A stretch of DNA of 64,000 bases, taken from positions 625,001 through 689,000 of the forward strand of contig NZ_JAPENL010000002.1 of assembly GCF_026342015.1 (NCBI RefSeq), in the 5' to 3' direction. Below are positions 33,301-41,877 of the stretch, one piece after another (the first letter of the stretch is position 1; every line of letters starts with the position of its first letter). The notes beneath the pieces are model-generated. The model saw nothing but the letters and a program-made list of their open reading frames with translations. It searched no databases and had not been told where the DNA came from. The stretch comes from Micromonospora lupini (GTDB taxonomy: Bacteria > Actinomycetota > Actinomycetes > Mycobacteriales > Micromonosporaceae). A program made the position numbers and the translations under genes.

Positions 33301-33594
33301 TGCCTTCTCCCGTGTCGTTGGTTGATGGATATGACCGTACGGAAGCGGCGAATACCATAAAACCCCCGTTTAGCGACACTTATCTATACATATGCCCGTT
33401 GATTAGCTGCGGATCGTATGCGGCGTTTCACATTGCTTCGGCACCTCGCGGCGATGCCCCAGGTGGGAGCAGTCGGGCAGGTCACCAGATGTTCACCGAA
33501 CTTGACGGAAGACGCTGAAACCCCGGCCCGTTCTCCCGCGTGTGAGCGACGTCGCCCCGGAACCCGGGGGTGACAGGAGACGGGGAGGACCCAG
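33301..33594. other. AT-rich intergenic region with promoters for GPGPG gene and sigma pair 2
   Basis: Holds no gene. Bases 33330-33440 are much richer in A and T than the neighbourhood (for example TTATCTATACATATG). Promoters for the minus-strand GPGPG gene and the plus-strand sigma gene must both lie here. Confidence 0.6.
33517..33543 (+). promoter_or_regulatory. Candidate ECF promoter for sigma pair 2
   Basis: GAAACC (33517-33522) is followed after 17 bases by GTGT (33540-33543), 51 bp before the sigma start. The same arrangement, GCAACC-N17-GTGT, precedes the pair 3 sigma gene by 44 bp. An AAC-type -35 element is usual for ECF sigma factors, so autoregulation is plausible. Confidence 0.35.
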
Positions 33595-34161
33595 GTGACG
33601 GTGAGCGCCGAATCGAGGCTCGGCAAGCCTCCACCAGAGGACATGACCCGGCCGGCCGGGCGGACTTCGGTCGACGCCGTCGACTTCGACCAGCTCTACC
33701 ATGCCCACTTCCGCTCGCTGACCATTCAGCTCGCCGCCTACTGTGGCGACTCCAGCCAGGCGCAGGACCTGGTTCAGGAGGCGTTCTGCCGGGCCTTCAC
33801 GCGGTGGGGGAAGGTTTCCCGCTACGACGACCCGGTCGCCTGGGTGCGGCGGGTCGCCTGGAACCTGGCCACCAGCCGCTGGCGTCGGCTGCGGACCGCC
33901 CAGTCCTACCTGCGGCGGCAGCGTGAGGAACACGTGCCCGGCCCCGACCCGGATCGGGTGGCGTTGACGCGGGCGCTCGCGGCGTTGCCGTCGAACCACC
34001 GCCGCGTCGTCGTGCTGCATCACCTCGCGGACCTCTCCGTCACCGAGATCGCCCAGCAGGAGGACGTGCCCGAAGGCACGGTCAAGTCCTGGTTGCACCG
34101 GGGTCGAGCTGCGCTGGCGGCACAGCTGGCTCCCCAGAACGAGGTGACCGACCATGCCTGA
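33595..34161 (+). CDS. SigE-family ECF sigma factor, pair 2
   Basis: A 188-residue group IV sigma factor, close in sequence to its neighbours in pairs 1 and 3. Region 2 reads AQDLVQEAFCRAFTRWGKV and region 4 EDVPEGTVKSWLHRGRAAL. GGGGAGG precedes the GTG. The stop overlaps the following gene by 8 bp (ATGCCTGA). The 30-residue N-terminal lead is longer than in pair 1. Confidence 0.93.
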   Translation: MTVSAESRLGKPPPEDMTRPAGRTSVDAVDFDQLYHAHFRSLTIQLAAYCGDSSQAQDLVQEAFCRAFTRWGKVSRYDDPVAWVRRVAWNLATSRWRRLRTAQSYLRRQREEHVPGPDPDRVALTRALAALPSNHRRVVVLHHLADLSVTEIAQQEDVPEGTVKSWLHRGRAALAAQLAPQNEVTDHA

Positions 34162-35359
34162 GTTCGACAGCACTCGACTCGACGCGGAGTTCTCCACGTA
34201 CCGGGCGGCAATGCTTCCGGCGATCACGCCCGACGGCCCGACTGCGGTCCGGCGTACCGTCCGTCACCGTCGGCGGCGCGCGGCGATGGCGGTGGCCGCG
34301 GCGCTTGTGGTGGCCGTGGCCGTCCCGGTGGCCGGACAGGCGGGGCTCCGCCGGGACCCGGGACCGCCGGCGACGGCGACACCGACGCCGTCCGATTCCC
34401 CGTCGCCGACGCCGACGCCGACGCCGAGCGTCTCCGCCGCACCACAGGCGCCGGACGGCAGAATCGAGCGAACCGAACTGCTCGCCGCCACCGTCGACCT
34501 GCCCACGTGGGGCGACCTGCCCGAGCGCCCGGACGGTAAGGCGTGTGCGTCTCGTGGGATTCGACTCAACGGCGACCCGGTAAGCGATGACCCCAACCTG
34601 CTTGTGGAGATGGGCTACGGGGACGTCGATCGCGACGGGGCGACGGAGACCGTCGTGCTGGTCCGCTGTCTGCTCGGCACCCGAGGGCCGGCGCAGGTTG
34701 TCGCCTTCGACCGGGACACGGTCGGGCGGATCGTCACACTGGGTCGGGTGGCTGCCACCGCCGACCCGACTCCGGAGTGGCTGATCGGGCTCGAGGTGCG
34801 GGCCGACGGCATAACCCGGGTGGCGATGGCCGACCGGGCGCCGGGGCCCGGTTGGCCTCTCGAGCGGTCGCAACGGCAGTGGCGCGGGTACAGGTGGGAC
34901 GGGAGCCGGTTCCGGCAGACCGAGGGGCCCAAGGGCTTCGGCCCCAACCCGTACGCCGCCGACCTGTCGGTCAGCTCGTCGAACCTGGCCCTCACCCGGG
35001 AGCCCGGCGACAGCTTCGCGGGCACGATCGAGGTCCGGGTACGCAATGCCAGCGCGGGCGAGGTGGCCGAGGCGGTGCTGTCGTTCGACCTGCCGTGGCA
35101 GTTGCGGCCGGTCGGGGATGGCTGGAAACGGTGTCGCGAGAACATGGCCGACGCGCTGGTGCCGTACCGGTGCACCCTGGGCCGGCTGGCACCGCACGCG
35201 GACATCCGGCTCACCCTCGGACTGAAGCGGGGACAGGGCACACCGTTGGCCTCGGGCAAGGCGACAGTCGAACTTTTCGGCAGCGGCGCCGACGGGACCG
35301 CGCTGCTCGAACGAGAGCGGGACGACAACCTCGCCACCTTCACCCACTACTACAGCTGA
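34154..35359 (+). CDS. Membrane-anchored DxDGDG protein, putative anti-sigma factor, pair 2
   Basis: A 401-residue paralogue of the pair 1 protein with the same plan: a short cytoplasmic part (LDAEFSTYRAAMLPAITPDG), RHRRRRAA, a span at about 43-62, a Thr/Pro/Ser linker (TPTPSDSPSPTPTPTPS), then GYGDVDRDGATETVVLVRC and SQRQWRGYRWDGSRFRQ. The calcium-like loop is DVDRDG, missing one Gly of the pair 1 form. The domain order and spacing are conserved. Confidence 0.75.
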   Translation: MPEFDSTRLDAEFSTYRAAMLPAITPDGPTAVRRTVRHRRRRAAMAVAAALVVAVAVPVAGQAGLRRDPGPPATATPTPSDSPSPTPTPTPSVSAAPQAPDGRIERTELLAATVDLPTWGDLPERPDGKACASRGIRLNGDPVSDDPNLLVEMGYGDVDRDGATETVVLVRCLLGTRGPAQVVAFDRDTVGRIVTLGRVAATADPTPEWLIGLEVRADGITRVAMADRAPGPGWPLERSQRQWRGYRWDGSRFRQTEGPKGFGPNPYAADLSVSSSNLALTREPGDSFAGTIEVRVRNASAGEVAEAVLSFDLPWQLRPVGDGWKRCRENMADALVPYRCTLGRLAPHADIRLTLGLKRGQGTPLASGKATVELFGSGADGTALLERERDDNLATFTHYYS

Positions 35360-35462
35360 CCGACTGCGGCGTGCGGTCCCGGCTGGTCAGCCGATCGGGG
35401 CCGGGCCGCTTCACCGCTTGACCGCTTCGCGCCGCGCTGTCGGGTTCGCGGCAGGATCGGGC

Positions 35463-35489
35463 GCAACCACACCCGCCGCCGTGGAGTGT
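35463..35489 (+). promoter_or_regulatory. Candidate ECF promoter for sigma pair 3
   Basis: GCAACC (35463-35468), 17 bases, then GTGT (35486-35489), matching the arrangement before pair 2. A GCAACC also lies before pair 1 (30970-30975), but without the GTGT. Confidence 0.35.
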
Positions 35490-35533
35490 TACGGGCGCTC
35501 AGGGCACCGGCCCGACGGCAACGGGGAGGGGCA

Positions 35534-36097
35534 GTGACAGCAACGATGGGAGCCCGCGCCAACGAACCACCTGCGGCGTTGACGGCCGGAGGGCTGGCCG
35601 CAGCGGCGATCACCTTCGACGACTTCTACCACGCGCACTTCCGGAGCGTCACGGCTCAACTGTGCGCGTACACGGGGGATCTGGGCCACGCGCAGGATCT
35701 GGCCCAGGAGGCGTTCTGCCGGGCGCTGGCACGCTGGGACCGTCTGGTCCGGTACGACGATCCGGTGGCCTGGGTCCGCCGGGTCGCCTGGAACCTGGCC
35801 CGCAGCCGCTGGCGGCGGCTGCGGACGGCCCGCGACCACCTCCTGCGGCAGCGACGCACCGAGGCCGAGGTGGACGGCCCGACACCCGACCGGGTGGCGA
35901 TCGACGCGGCGCTCGCGCAACTGCCCGCGAACCACAGGCGTGCCGTCATCCTGCATTACCTGGCCGACCTGTCGGTCAGTCAGATCGCGCTGCAGGAAGG
36001 GGTGGCCGAGGGCACCGTCAAGTCCTGGCTGCACCGAGGCCGGACCGCCCTGGCCGGACTGCTCGACGAGAACACCGAGGGGGTGTCCCATGTCTGA
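35534..36097 (+). CDS. SigE-family ECF sigma factor, pair 3
   Basis: A 187-residue ECF sigma factor. Region 2 reads AQDLAQEAFCRALARWDRL and region 4 EGVAEGTVKSWLHRGRTAL. ACGGGGAGGGG precedes the GTG at 35534; an earlier GTG in frame would give a lead of Arg and Pro unlike the paralogues. The stop overlaps the partner gene by 8 bp (ATGTCTGA), as in the other two pairs. Confidence 0.93.
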   Translation: MTATMGARANEPPAALTAGGLAAAAITFDDFYHAHFRSVTAQLCAYTGDLGHAQDLAQEAFCRALARWDRLVRYDDPVAWVRRVAWNLARSRWRRLRTARDHLLRQRRTEAEVDGPTPDRVAIDAALAQLPANHRRAVILHYLADLSVSQIALQEGVAEGTVKSWLHRGRTALAGLLDENTEGVSHV

Positions 36098-37298
36098 TCT
36101 CGAACCGCGGCTGCGCGAGCGGTTCACCGCGTACCGCGCCGATGTCACCACCCGGGCCGTCGGTCCCGGTCCCGACCAGGCCCGACGCACCCTGCGTCGG
36201 CGCCGGCAGACGAGGGCGGTGGCCGTCGCCGCGGCGGCGGTCGTCCTGGTGCTGGCGCCGGTCGTCGCCAACGCCGCGAGGAGGGGCGACCATACTCCGC
36301 CGGTTCCGGCCGTGTCCGTCGAGCCGACGGCGCCGGCGACGCCGGACCCGACGCCCACACCGCCACCGACGCCGAGCGGGTCGGCCAGCCCCACGGGTTC
36401 CGCGTCCGAGGCGCCGGACGGCCAGATCAGCCGGGCGCAGGTACTCGCCGCCCGTGTCGACCTGCCGACGTGGCCGCAGACCGTGCCGTCCACCTGCACC
36501 ACGTCGAACGTGCGCCTGGCGACCAGCTCGACCAAGAGCTTCGTCCCGTTGCTCACCGACCTGACGGTGGACCACGCCGACCTGGACGGTGACGGCGCCC
36601 AGGAGACGGTTGCCGTCGTCGCCTGCCGGTACGGCGAGGCGTTGGCGAAGCAGGTAGTCGCCTTCGATCGGGACGACGACGGGCGCATCGTGACGCTCGG
36701 CCGGGTCGTGAGGACCACCGACGGTGTCGAGGACATCCTCGGGGTGACGGTCACCGAGGACGGCTCGATCGACGTGCGGGTGGCCGACCTTCAGCCGTGC
36801 TGCGACACGCCGAGGTACTGGCCGCAGGAACAGACGCGTACCTACCGGTTCAAGGGTGGCCGGTTCGTGCAGACCGACGGCCCCACGAAGTTCGGGAAGG
36901 ATCCCCGGCTCACCGACCTGCGCCTGTCCATGACGCACACGCTTGTCGACGTCACGGGTGGCCGCGAGCTGACCACAGTCTTCACCGTCACCAACGCGGG
37001 GCCGGTCGACGCTCCACAGGTCCAGTTCAGGGGCCTCGAAGTGGGTGCGCCGACGACAGGTGACTGGTCCAGGTGCGACCCGGCGGCCGCAGCGGCCGAC
37101 AATGATCTGACGTGTCTGGTGCCGGGGGTACCGGCCGGCGAGTCGCGGCGCTACACGTTCGTCCAGATGGTGCCGAGCCGCTCGGGCCCCGATGCGACGA
37201 CCCGGTCCATCTTCGTGACCCACTACGACGCGCAGGACCGACAGTGGCGCGACCGCAACGAGAAGGACAACAAGGTGCAACTCCCCGGCGTGTTCTGA
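36090..37298 (+). CDS. Membrane-anchored DxDGDG protein, putative anti-sigma factor, pair 3
   Basis: A 402-residue paralogue of the two preceding membrane proteins: cytoplasmic LRERFTAYRADVTTRAVG, TLRRRRQTR, a span at about 41-60, a Pro/Thr linker, DHADLDGDGAQETVAVVAC, and a late half beginning TYRFKGGRFVQTDGPTKFG. It is the most diverged of the three, with extra Cys (PCCDTPRYWPQ). A perfect hairpin follows its stop. Confidence 0.75.
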   Translation: MSDLEPRLRERFTAYRADVTTRAVGPGPDQARRTLRRRRQTRAVAVAAAAVVLVLAPVVANAARRGDHTPPVPAVSVEPTAPATPDPTPTPPPTPSGSASPTGSASEAPDGQISRAQVLAARVDLPTWPQTVPSTCTTSNVRLATSSTKSFVPLLTDLTVDHADLDGDGAQETVAVVACRYGEALAKQVVAFDRDDDGRIVTLGRVVRTTDGVEDILGVTVTEDGSIDVRVADLQPCCDTPRYWPQEQTRTYRFKGGRFVQTDGPTKFGKDPRLTDLRLSMTHTLVDVTGGRELTTVFTVTNAGPVDAPQVQFRGLEVGAPTTGDWSRCDPAAAAADNDLTCLVPGVPAGESRRYTFVQMVPSRSGPDATTRSIFVTHYDAQDRQWRDRNEKDNKVQLPGVF

Positions 37299-37312
37299 CG
37301 AGGAGGATGTCC

Positions 37313-37341
37313 GGCGCCCCACCCCGTCGGGGTGGGGCGCC
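37313..37341. terminator. Perfect 13-bp bidirectional terminator hairpin
   Basis: GGCGCCCCACCCC (37313-37325), loop GTC, GGGGTGGGGCGCC (37329-37341). It separates the convergent ends of the third membrane protein gene and the decarboxylase gene. No T-run follows on either strand, as is common in high-GC actinobacteria. Confidence 0.8.
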
Positions 37342-37346
37342 GCCGT

Positions 37347-38879
37347 TCAGTCGTCCGAACCCCAGGTGGGCCGTTGCAGCAGGCCGACGAACTCGACGAG
37401 CAGCCGTTCGCGCAGCGCCGGCGGGGCGGCGTCGAGCAGCGTGTTGACAAGCGCCATCCGCTCCGGCAGCGGGCCCGCGCCGGGTCCGTCGCCGCCACCG
37501 CTGCCTGGGCCACCGTCGCCCAGACCCAGTCCGGCGGCCAGGCCGACGACCAGGTCCGGGGTCAGCGCCTCGGGTGTCAGGGCGCCGACCAGGGCCGCCA
37601 GCTCGGCCGGCAACCGCACCGGGCCGGCCGCGTGGGCCGCCTCCACCGCCGCCGCCAGGTCCGGACCGAACTCGGCCACCCGGGGCGCGACCGAGGCGGT
37701 CACCGTGAGGTGCACGCTGGCCGGCAGCCCGGCGTACGACAGTTGGGGTTGGGTGTGCCAGCCACGCGCGGTCAGCTCGTCGACCAGGACGAACAGGTCG
37801 GGGCCGCCCTCGGTGGCGGTGAAGCAGACCACAGTGGACTCCGGCTCGGCCAGCAGCCGCAGCCCGTCGACGGCGCGGACCGCGTCGGCCAGGCCGGCGA
37901 CCGCGTCCCGGGTGACGGCGGCCAACCGCAGGTAGCCGGCGTCGCCGAGGTGCCGCAGGGTGGCGTACGCGGCGGCGATCGGCCCGCCCGACCGGGTGGA
38001 CGCGATGACCGGATTGATCATCGTGTAGCCCGGCCAGTCCGCGTACGCGAAGTACTGCGGGGCGCGCAGCCCGGCGTCGCGGTGCAGCAGCACCGACACG
38101 CCCTTCGGCGCGTACGCGTACTTGTGCAGGTCCACCGAGATGGAGGTGACCCCGGGCACCGAGAAGTCGAACGCCGGCACGGGCTCGCCGAGGCGACGGA
38201 GGTACGGCAGGGTCCAGCCGCCGAAACAGGCGTCGACGTGACAGCGCACCCCGGCGTCGGCGGCCACGGCCGCGATCTCGGCCACCGGGTCCACCACCCC
38301 GTGCGCGTACGAGGGCGCGGAGCAGGCGACCAGCACCGTCTCGGGGCGGATCGCGGCGGCGAGCGCGGCCGGGTCGGGGCGCAGCGTGTCCACCGATACC
38401 GGCACCACGTCCAGCGCCACCCGCAGGTAGTGCGCCGCCTTGGCGAACGCCGCGTGCGCGCTCGACGGCACCACGATCCGGGGTGCGGCGATCTCCGGGT
38501 GGGCGTCCCGGGCCGCCTTGACGGCGAGGATCAGCGACTCGGTGCCGCCGCTGGTGACGCTGCCGACCACGTCGGGCGCGGTCGTCCCCGGCCCGCCGCC
38601 GAGCACCCGGCCGGCGGCGCCGACGAGCGCGTTCTCCATGGCCAGCAGGGACGGGAACGCGGTCGGGTCGAGCCCGTTGACGTGGGCGCTCTCCCGGTGG
38701 GCGGCGGCCGCCAACTCGTCGAGCCCCGGAACCGCAGGGTCGTACACGTACGCGAACAGCCGTCCCCCGTGGGTGGGCCGGTCGCCCGCGCGCAGCCGTC
38801 GCACCTCCGCCAGCGCGACATCCGCGGCCACCCCGTCTCGGGACAGCGCCCCCGCCCCGACCGTGTTCTCGTCGATCAT
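37347..38879 (-). CDS. PLP-dependent decarboxylase/lyase family protein
   Basis: A 510-residue fold-type I PLP enzyme of the group II decarboxylase / sphingosine-phosphate lyase-like group. Motifs are SVTSGGTESLILAVKAARD (phosphate-binding), HVDACFGGWTLPYLRRLG (Asp for the pyridine nitrogen) and SVDLHKYAYAPKGVSVLL (Schiff-base Lys). A C-terminal extension with a Gly/Pro-rich linker adds about 90 residues. The ATG overlaps the stop of the upstream transporter (ATGA), so import or export of a compound and its cleavage are coupled. Substrate unknown. Confidence 0.88.
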   Translation of the reverse strand: MIDENTVGAGALSRDGVAADVALAEVRRLRAGDRPTHGGRLFAYVYDPAVPGLDELAAAAHRESAHVNGLDPTAFPSLLAMENALVGAAGRVLGGGPGTTAPDVVGSVTSGGTESLILAVKAARDAHPEIAAPRIVVPSSAHAAFAKAAHYLRVALDVVPVSVDTLRPDPAALAAAIRPETVLVACSAPSYAHGVVDPVAEIAAVAADAGVRCHVDACFGGWTLPYLRRLGEPVPAFDFSVPGVTSISVDLHKYAYAPKGVSVLLHRDAGLRAPQYFAYADWPGYTMINPVIASTRSGGPIAAAYATLRHLGDAGYLRLAAVTRDAVAGLADAVRAVDGLRLLAEPESTVVCFTATEGGPDLFVLVDELTARGWHTQPQLSYAGLPASVHLTVTASVAPRVAEFGPDLAAAVEAAHAAGPVRLPAELAALVGALTPEALTPDLVVGLAAGLGLGDGGPGSGGGDGPGAGPLPERMALVNTLLDAAPPALRERLLVEFVGLLQRPTWGSDD

Positions 38880-40348
38880 GGAGTTCTGGTGCCCTTCTCG
38901 ATGCGGCCCACCGCCGTGAGGTGCTGGCCCTGCGCGGAGGCCAGGACGGCGGGGGTCAGGGTGTAGCGGCGCAGGAGCAGGATCGGGGGGCCCAGCAACA
39001 GGGCCGGGATGATCGTGAAGCCGAGGAGAACGCCCAGTCGCGCCGTGTCGGACTGCGCGGCGGCCGTTCCGGTGTCGGAGGAGACGTAGCCGGAGATCTG
39101 GAGCACCAGCCCGTACACGCCCGGGCCGAGGGCCAGGCCGAGCGTCTCCCCGGCGGTCCACAGGCCGGTGAAGACTCCCGCCTGCCGGCGGCCGGTACGC
39201 GCCGTGTCGTACGCGATGCAGTCCGGGAGCATGGCCAGCGCGAACACCTGCTGCCCCGCGTACCCGACGCCGAGGACCGCGACCACCAGGTAGACGACGA
39301 CCGGTGGCAGCACCGGGGCGGCGACCAGGGCGAGCGCACCGGCGGCGAGGATCAGCCCGGCGGCGACCAGGGCGGACCGCTTGCCCACCCGGGCGCCGAC
39401 GCGGGACCAGAGCGGCATCACCAGCAGCGCCGGTCCGACGAAGCAGGCGAAGAGCAGTGTCGGCCCGCTCTCCTCGTCGCGCAGGATCTGCCCGGCGAAG
39501 TAGTTGACCCCGGCGAGGATTGTCGCCACGCCCGCGGACTGCACCACGAAACAGACAAGCAGCGCCCGGAACGGCCGGTTGGCGGCGGCCACCGCGAGTT
39601 GGGCGCGCAGTGTCGGCTCGCTGGCGCCGACCACACCGCTGGGCGCGGACCGGGTGCCGAGGAACGCGCCGACCGCGCCGACGGCGATGAGCGCCGCCAC
39701 GAACAGGCCCATCCAGCGGTGCCCGGGCAGCCCGTCGCCGCCGGCCGTCACGACCAGCGGGGCGACCGCGCCGGAGACCAGGATGGTCAGCGCCAGCACG
39801 GCGATCCGCCAGGTCATCAGCCGGGTGCGCTCGGCGTAGTCGTCGGTCATCTCGGCGGGCATCGCCACGTACGGCACCTGGAAGAAGGCGAACGCGGTGG
39901 CCGTGGCGAGGAAGGCGAGCGCCACGTACGCCGCAGCGGCCGGCCCGTTGCCGAACGGTGCGGCGAAGATGGCCGCGAAGAGTACGGCGAGCGCGAGACC
40001 GGCGACGAGCAGGTACGGCCTGCGGGCGCCCCAGCGCGACCGGGTGCGGTCGGAGATCCGCCCGGCGACCGGGTTGACCAGGACGTCCCAGGCCTTGGGC
40101 AGCAGCACCAGCAGGGCGGCCAGCCCGGCGGCCACGCCCAACGTGTCGGTCAGGTACGGCAGCAGCAGCAGGCCGGGCACGGTGCCGAACGCGCCGGTGG
40201 CCAGGGAGCCGAGCGCGTATCCGGCGTGCACCGGGCGGGGCAGCCGACCGGTGGCAGGCAGGCTTGTCACGTCGGGGCCGGTGGTGGGCGAGTCGGCCAC
40301 GTCGGGGCCGGCGGCGGGCAGGCCGGCGGCACCCGGCGGCTGGTTCAT
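38876..40348 (-). CDS. MFS transporter, glycoside-pentoside-hexuronide/cation symporter-like
   Basis: A 490-residue, 12-span carrier of the GPH/MFS_2 type. The loop PVAGRISDRTRSRWGARRPYLL between helices 2 and 3 (here split as AGRISDRTRSRWGARRP) and VPYVAMPAEMTDDYAERTRL are characteristic. The N-terminal 35 residues are disordered. It is co-translated with the PLP decarboxylase by a 4-bp overlap. Such carriers often move sugars or lipids such as lysophospholipid; here the partner enzyme is the only clue. Confidence 0.87.
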   Translation of the reverse strand: MNQPPGAAGLPAAGPDVADSPTTGPDVTSLPATGRLPRPVHAGYALGSLATGAFGTVPGLLLLPYLTDTLGVAAGLAALLVLLPKAWDVLVNPVAGRISDRTRSRWGARRPYLLVAGLALAVLFAAIFAAPFGNGPAAAAYVALAFLATATAFAFFQVPYVAMPAEMTDDYAERTRLMTWRIAVLALTILVSGAVAPLVVTAGGDGLPGHRWMGLFVAALIAVGAVGAFLGTRSAPSGVVGASEPTLRAQLAVAAANRPFRALLVCFVVQSAGVATILAGVNYFAGQILRDEESGPTLLFACFVGPALLVMPLWSRVGARVGKRSALVAAGLILAAGALALVAAPVLPPVVVYLVVAVLGVGYAGQQVFALAMLPDCIAYDTARTGRRQAGVFTGLWTAGETLGLALGPGVYGLVLQISGYVSSDTGTAAAQSDTARLGVLLGFTIIPALLLGPPILLLRRYTLTPAVLASAQGQHLTAVGRIEKGTRTP

Positions 40349-40380
40349 GGGGCCGAATGTTACTCACGTTATGCCGGAGG

Positions 40381-40695
40381 TCACATCCCCTCCTCCGGCG
40401 ACCAGCCCGCCCGCGCGATGTCCACGCCCTCGCCGCGCAGCGGCACCCCCTCGGCCCGTAGCCGCGCCCGCGCCTCGCGCTCGTGCCCCGGTGGCAGCCG
40501 CCCCGCCGCGGTCACCACGCGGTGCCAGGGCACCGAGCCACCGTGCCGGGACATGATGTTGCCGACCAGCCGCGCGGAGGAACGCCCCGAGCGCTCGGCC
40601 AGGGCGTCGGCTACCGCCCCGTACGACATCACCCGACCCTCCGGGATCCGCTCCACCAGGTCGAGCACCGCCTCGACGTACTCGTCAGGAGTCAC
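40381..40695 (-). CDS. Alkyltransferase-like (ATL) DNA-binding protein
   Basis: A 104-residue MGMT-family protein containing only the DNA-binding/active-site domain: RIPEGRVMSYGAVADALAE, SARLVGNIMSR and GGSVPWHRVVTAAGRLPPG. The active Cys of methyltransferases (PCHRV) is replaced by Trp (PWHRV), the hallmark of ATL proteins that flag O6-alkylguanine for nucleotide excision repair. The GTG start at 40695 fits the family's length. It is divergent from proB. Confidence 0.9.
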   Translation of the reverse strand: MTPDEYVEAVLDLVERIPEGRVMSYGAVADALAERSGRSSARLVGNIMSRHGGSVPWHRVVTAAGRLPPGHEREARARLRAEGVPLRGEGVDIARAGWSPEEGM

Positions 40696-40756
40696 AATCG
40701 GCCACCATATGGGAACGGCGGCGGGCGACGCGGGCGTGACCACGCAGAATGGGCGG

Positions 40757-41866
40757 GTGCGCGACGCAGTCACGGCCGCCCGACGGGTCGTCGTCAAGAT
40801 CGGATCCTCCTCGTTGACCACCGCCACCGGCGGACTGGCCGACGAGCGCGTCGATGCGCTTGTCGACACCCTCGGACGGCTCACCGCCGAAGGACGCGAG
40901 GTGGTGCTCGTCTCGTCCGGCGCCATCGCCGCCGGCCTGGCCCCGCTCGGGTTGACCAGGCGTCCGCGCGACCTGGCCACCCAGCAGGCCGCCGCCAGCG
41001 TCGGGCAGGGCCTGTTGATCGGCCGGTACGCGGCCAGCTTCGCCCGGCACGGCCGCACCGTCGGGCAGGTGCTGCTCACCGTCGACGACGTGACCCGACG
41101 CGCGCACTACCGCAACGCGTACCGCACGCTGCGCAAACTGCTCGACCTGCACGCGGTGCCAATCGTCAACGAGAACGACACGGTGGCCACCGAGGAGATC
41201 CGGTTCGGCGACAACGACCGGCTGGCGGCCCTGGTGGCCGCGCTGGTGCACGCCGACCTGCTGGTGCTCCTCTCCGACGTGGACGCCCTCTGGACCGGCG
41301 ACCCGACCCGCCCGCACTCGACCCGGATCGCGGAGGTCCACAGCGACGAGGACCTCGCCGGAATCACCATCGGCGGCGCCGGCCGGTCCGGGGTCGGCAC
41401 CGGAGGCATGGTGACAAAGGTCGAGGCGGCCCGCATCGCCACCGGCTTCGGCATCCCCGTGGTGCTCACCGCCGCCGACCTGGCCGCGGCGGCGCTTGCC
41501 GGCGACCCCGTGGGCACGCTGTTCCATCCGCAGCGGCAACGCCCGACCGCCCGGCTGTTCTGGCTGGCCCACGCCACCTCGCCCCGGGGGCGCCTGCACC
41601 TGGACCCGGGCGCGGTGGCCGCCGTCGTCGGACGACGCAAGTCGCTGCTGCCCGCCGGCATCACCGCCGTGGACGGCACGTTCACCGCCGGGGACCCGGT
41701 GGACCTGGTCGACACCGGCGGCGCCCCGGTCGCCCGCGGCCTGGTCAACTACGACGCGGTGGAGCTGCCCGGGCTGCTCGGCCGCTCCACCTCCGAACTC
41801 GCCGCGGCGCTCGGCCCGGCGTACGAACGGGAGGTCGTCCACCGCGACGACCTCGTCCTGCTGTGA
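40757..41866 (+). CDS. proB: Glutamate 5-kinase
   Basis: A 369-residue enzyme catalysing the first step of proline synthesis, ATP-dependent phosphorylation of glutamate. The amino-acid kinase domain shows RRVVVKIGSSSLTT, VLVSSGAIAAGLAPLG, VNENDTVATEEIRFGDNDRL and GTGGMVTKVEAARIA. A C-terminal PUA domain follows (about 275-360). The GTG at 40757 matches the usual MREAVxxARR start; in-frame alternatives at 40736 and 40710 cannot be excluded. It is followed by proA with 11 bp between. Confidence 0.95.
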   Translation: MRDAVTAARRVVVKIGSSSLTTATGGLADERVDALVDTLGRLTAEGREVVLVSSGAIAAGLAPLGLTRRPRDLATQQAAASVGQGLLIGRYAASFARHGRTVGQVLLTVDDVTRRAHYRNAYRTLRKLLDLHAVPIVNENDTVATEEIRFGDNDRLAALVAALVHADLLVLLSDVDALWTGDPTRPHSTRIAEVHSDEDLAGITIGGAGRSGVGTGGMVTKVEAARIATGFGIPVVLTAADLAAAALAGDPVGTLFHPQRQRPTARLFWLAHATSPRGRLHLDPGAVAAVVGRRKSLLPAGITAVDGTFTAGDPVDLVDTGGAPVARGLVNYDAVELPGLLGRSTSELAAALGPAYEREVVHRDDLVLL

Positions 41867-41877
41867 GGAGTGCTGGC

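Noticed and set aside
38921..40756. Long plus-strand extension upstream of proB
   Set aside because: It is antisense to the transporter and ATL genes. ProB homology begins at the GTG at 40757.
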